Source: JBFHES01 sp041584015
GTDB lineage: Bacteria; Bacteroidota; Bacteroidia; Bacteroidales; M50B96
Length of the DNA stretch: 6,590 bases
Assembly: GCA_041584015.1 (NCBI GenBank)
Contig: JBFHES010000255.1
Span: forward strand, 1 to 6,590
Reading direction: 5' to 3'
Shown: piece after piece, positions 6,240-6,590 of the stretch
Layout: every line of letters begins with the position of its first letter
Position numbering within the stretch: position 1 is the first letter of the stretch
Notes under the pieces: model-generated
What the model was told of the DNA's origin: nothing
Databases searched by the model: none
What the model saw: only the letters and a program-made list of their open reading frames with translations
Position numbers and translations under genes: made by a program

Positions 6240-6590
6240 TTAACTCTTTTTCTTGATTTTAATCTTCTGACCTGGAGACAAACTTTTATGATCAGAAATC
6301 CCATTCAAGCTTTTCAGATCGTAATGAGATACTCCCTGATATTTTTGCGCAATGGTCCATAAATTATCACCTCGTTTTACCGTGTAATAGATGTAATTGC
6401 TATCAACCTTATCCTTTTCTGATGAAGACTTGCTACTTGTCTTTGATGTAACCGACTTCCCAATCCTTCGTTGTTTCTCCTCAAAAGAAAGTGAGTTTAC
6501 ATCTGCATAATACGATTTTTTGTTCTCTGGAACATAAACTGTAATTCGTTGACCTACGCGAATCAGGTTTCTACGAATATTGTTCCAGTG
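6240..6590 (-). CDS. C-terminal part of a LysM-repeat protein, probably MltD-like lytic transglycosylase (5' partial)
   Basis: The minus frame is open from the right edge to TAA at 6240-6242, giving 116 visible residues. The first ~21 ('HWNNIRRNLIRVGQRITVYV') are the tail of one LysM repeat. A linker follows with 'YYADVNSLSFEEKQRR' (27-42) and a Ser/Lys-rich stretch (45-61). A complete LysM repeat then runs from 'YIYYTVKRGDNLWTIAQKY' (66-84) to 'SLNGISDHKSLSPGQKIKIK' (94-113), ending 'KKKS'. LysM modules bind N-acetylglucosamine in peptidoglycan. Multiple C-terminal LysM repeats with a 'SFEEKQ'-type linker resemble Bacteroidota MltD-type lytic transglycosylases, but the catalytic domain would be outside the window, so that identity is inference. 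The gene is followed at 14 nt by the phosphoesterase gene, with which it probably forms an operon. Confidence 0.8.
   Translation of the reverse strand, partial: HWNNIRRNLIRVGQRITVYVPENKKSYYADVNSLSFEEKQRRIGKSVTSKTSSKSSSEKDKVDSNYIYYTVKRGDNLWTIAQKYQGVSHYDLKSLNGISDHKSLSPGQKIKIKKKS

Noticed and set aside
1..6590. A defence system, CRISPR array, integron or mobile element hidden in the window.
   Set aside because: No regular repeats, transposase, integrase, nuclease or toxin-antitoxin-like pair is visible, and the intergenic gaps are short and ordinary.

Overview
The window looks like ordinary chromosomal sequence from a member of the Bacteroidota, probably a marine or anaerobic lineage near the Marinilabiliales; the rank below phylum is a guess. 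The evidence is a C-terminal type IX secretion (T9SS) sorting domain with a YPNP motif, Bacteroidota-type promoters (TAnnTTTG at -7) before two genes, weak or absent Shine-Dalgarno sequences, and a carboxypeptidase-regulatory-like domain fused into a DUF4139 protein. I see no tRNA, rRNA, CRISPR array, transposase or phage gene.

Left part, plus strand. The window opens inside a secreted protein (1-1011) whose visible part looks like the end of a polysaccharide-deacetylase-like catalytic region followed by a T9SS type A sorting domain. A 9-bp GC-containing hairpin with a short T-run closes this unit. A well-formed promoter at 1189-1218 then drives a multi-pass GT-C glycosyltransferase of the ArnT/PMT type (1235-2665), with a predicted leader of only about 10 nt. 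After a 200-bp or longer gap comes a secreted DUF4140/DUF4139 (MuiA-like) protein whose conserved region is interrupted by a CarboxypepD_reg-like domain and a short TonB-plug-like stretch. Its real start is most likely 2923, not the longer ORF start at 2866.

Right part, minus strand. Read from the right edge, it holds the C-terminal end of a LysM-repeat protein, probably an MltD-like lytic transglycosylase (6240-6590). Fourteen bases later comes a PPP-family metallophosphoesterase (5536-6225), then a 168-bp gap with a promoter and a leader hairpin, then a small SpoIIAA-like STAS/SEC14 protein (4966-5367). The plus-strand and minus-strand units converge at 4903-4965 on a perfect 12-bp inverted repeat.

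The genes do not form one obvious pathway. The common theme is the cell envelope and surface: a secreted enzyme, lipid-linked sugar transfer, an exported DUF4139 protein and a peptidoglycan-binding protein. The phosphatase and the STAS protein are possible signalling components. I found no convincing new multi-gene system. The items most worth a second look are the domain insertion in the DUF4139 protein, the leader hairpin of the STAS gene and the convergent hairpin.
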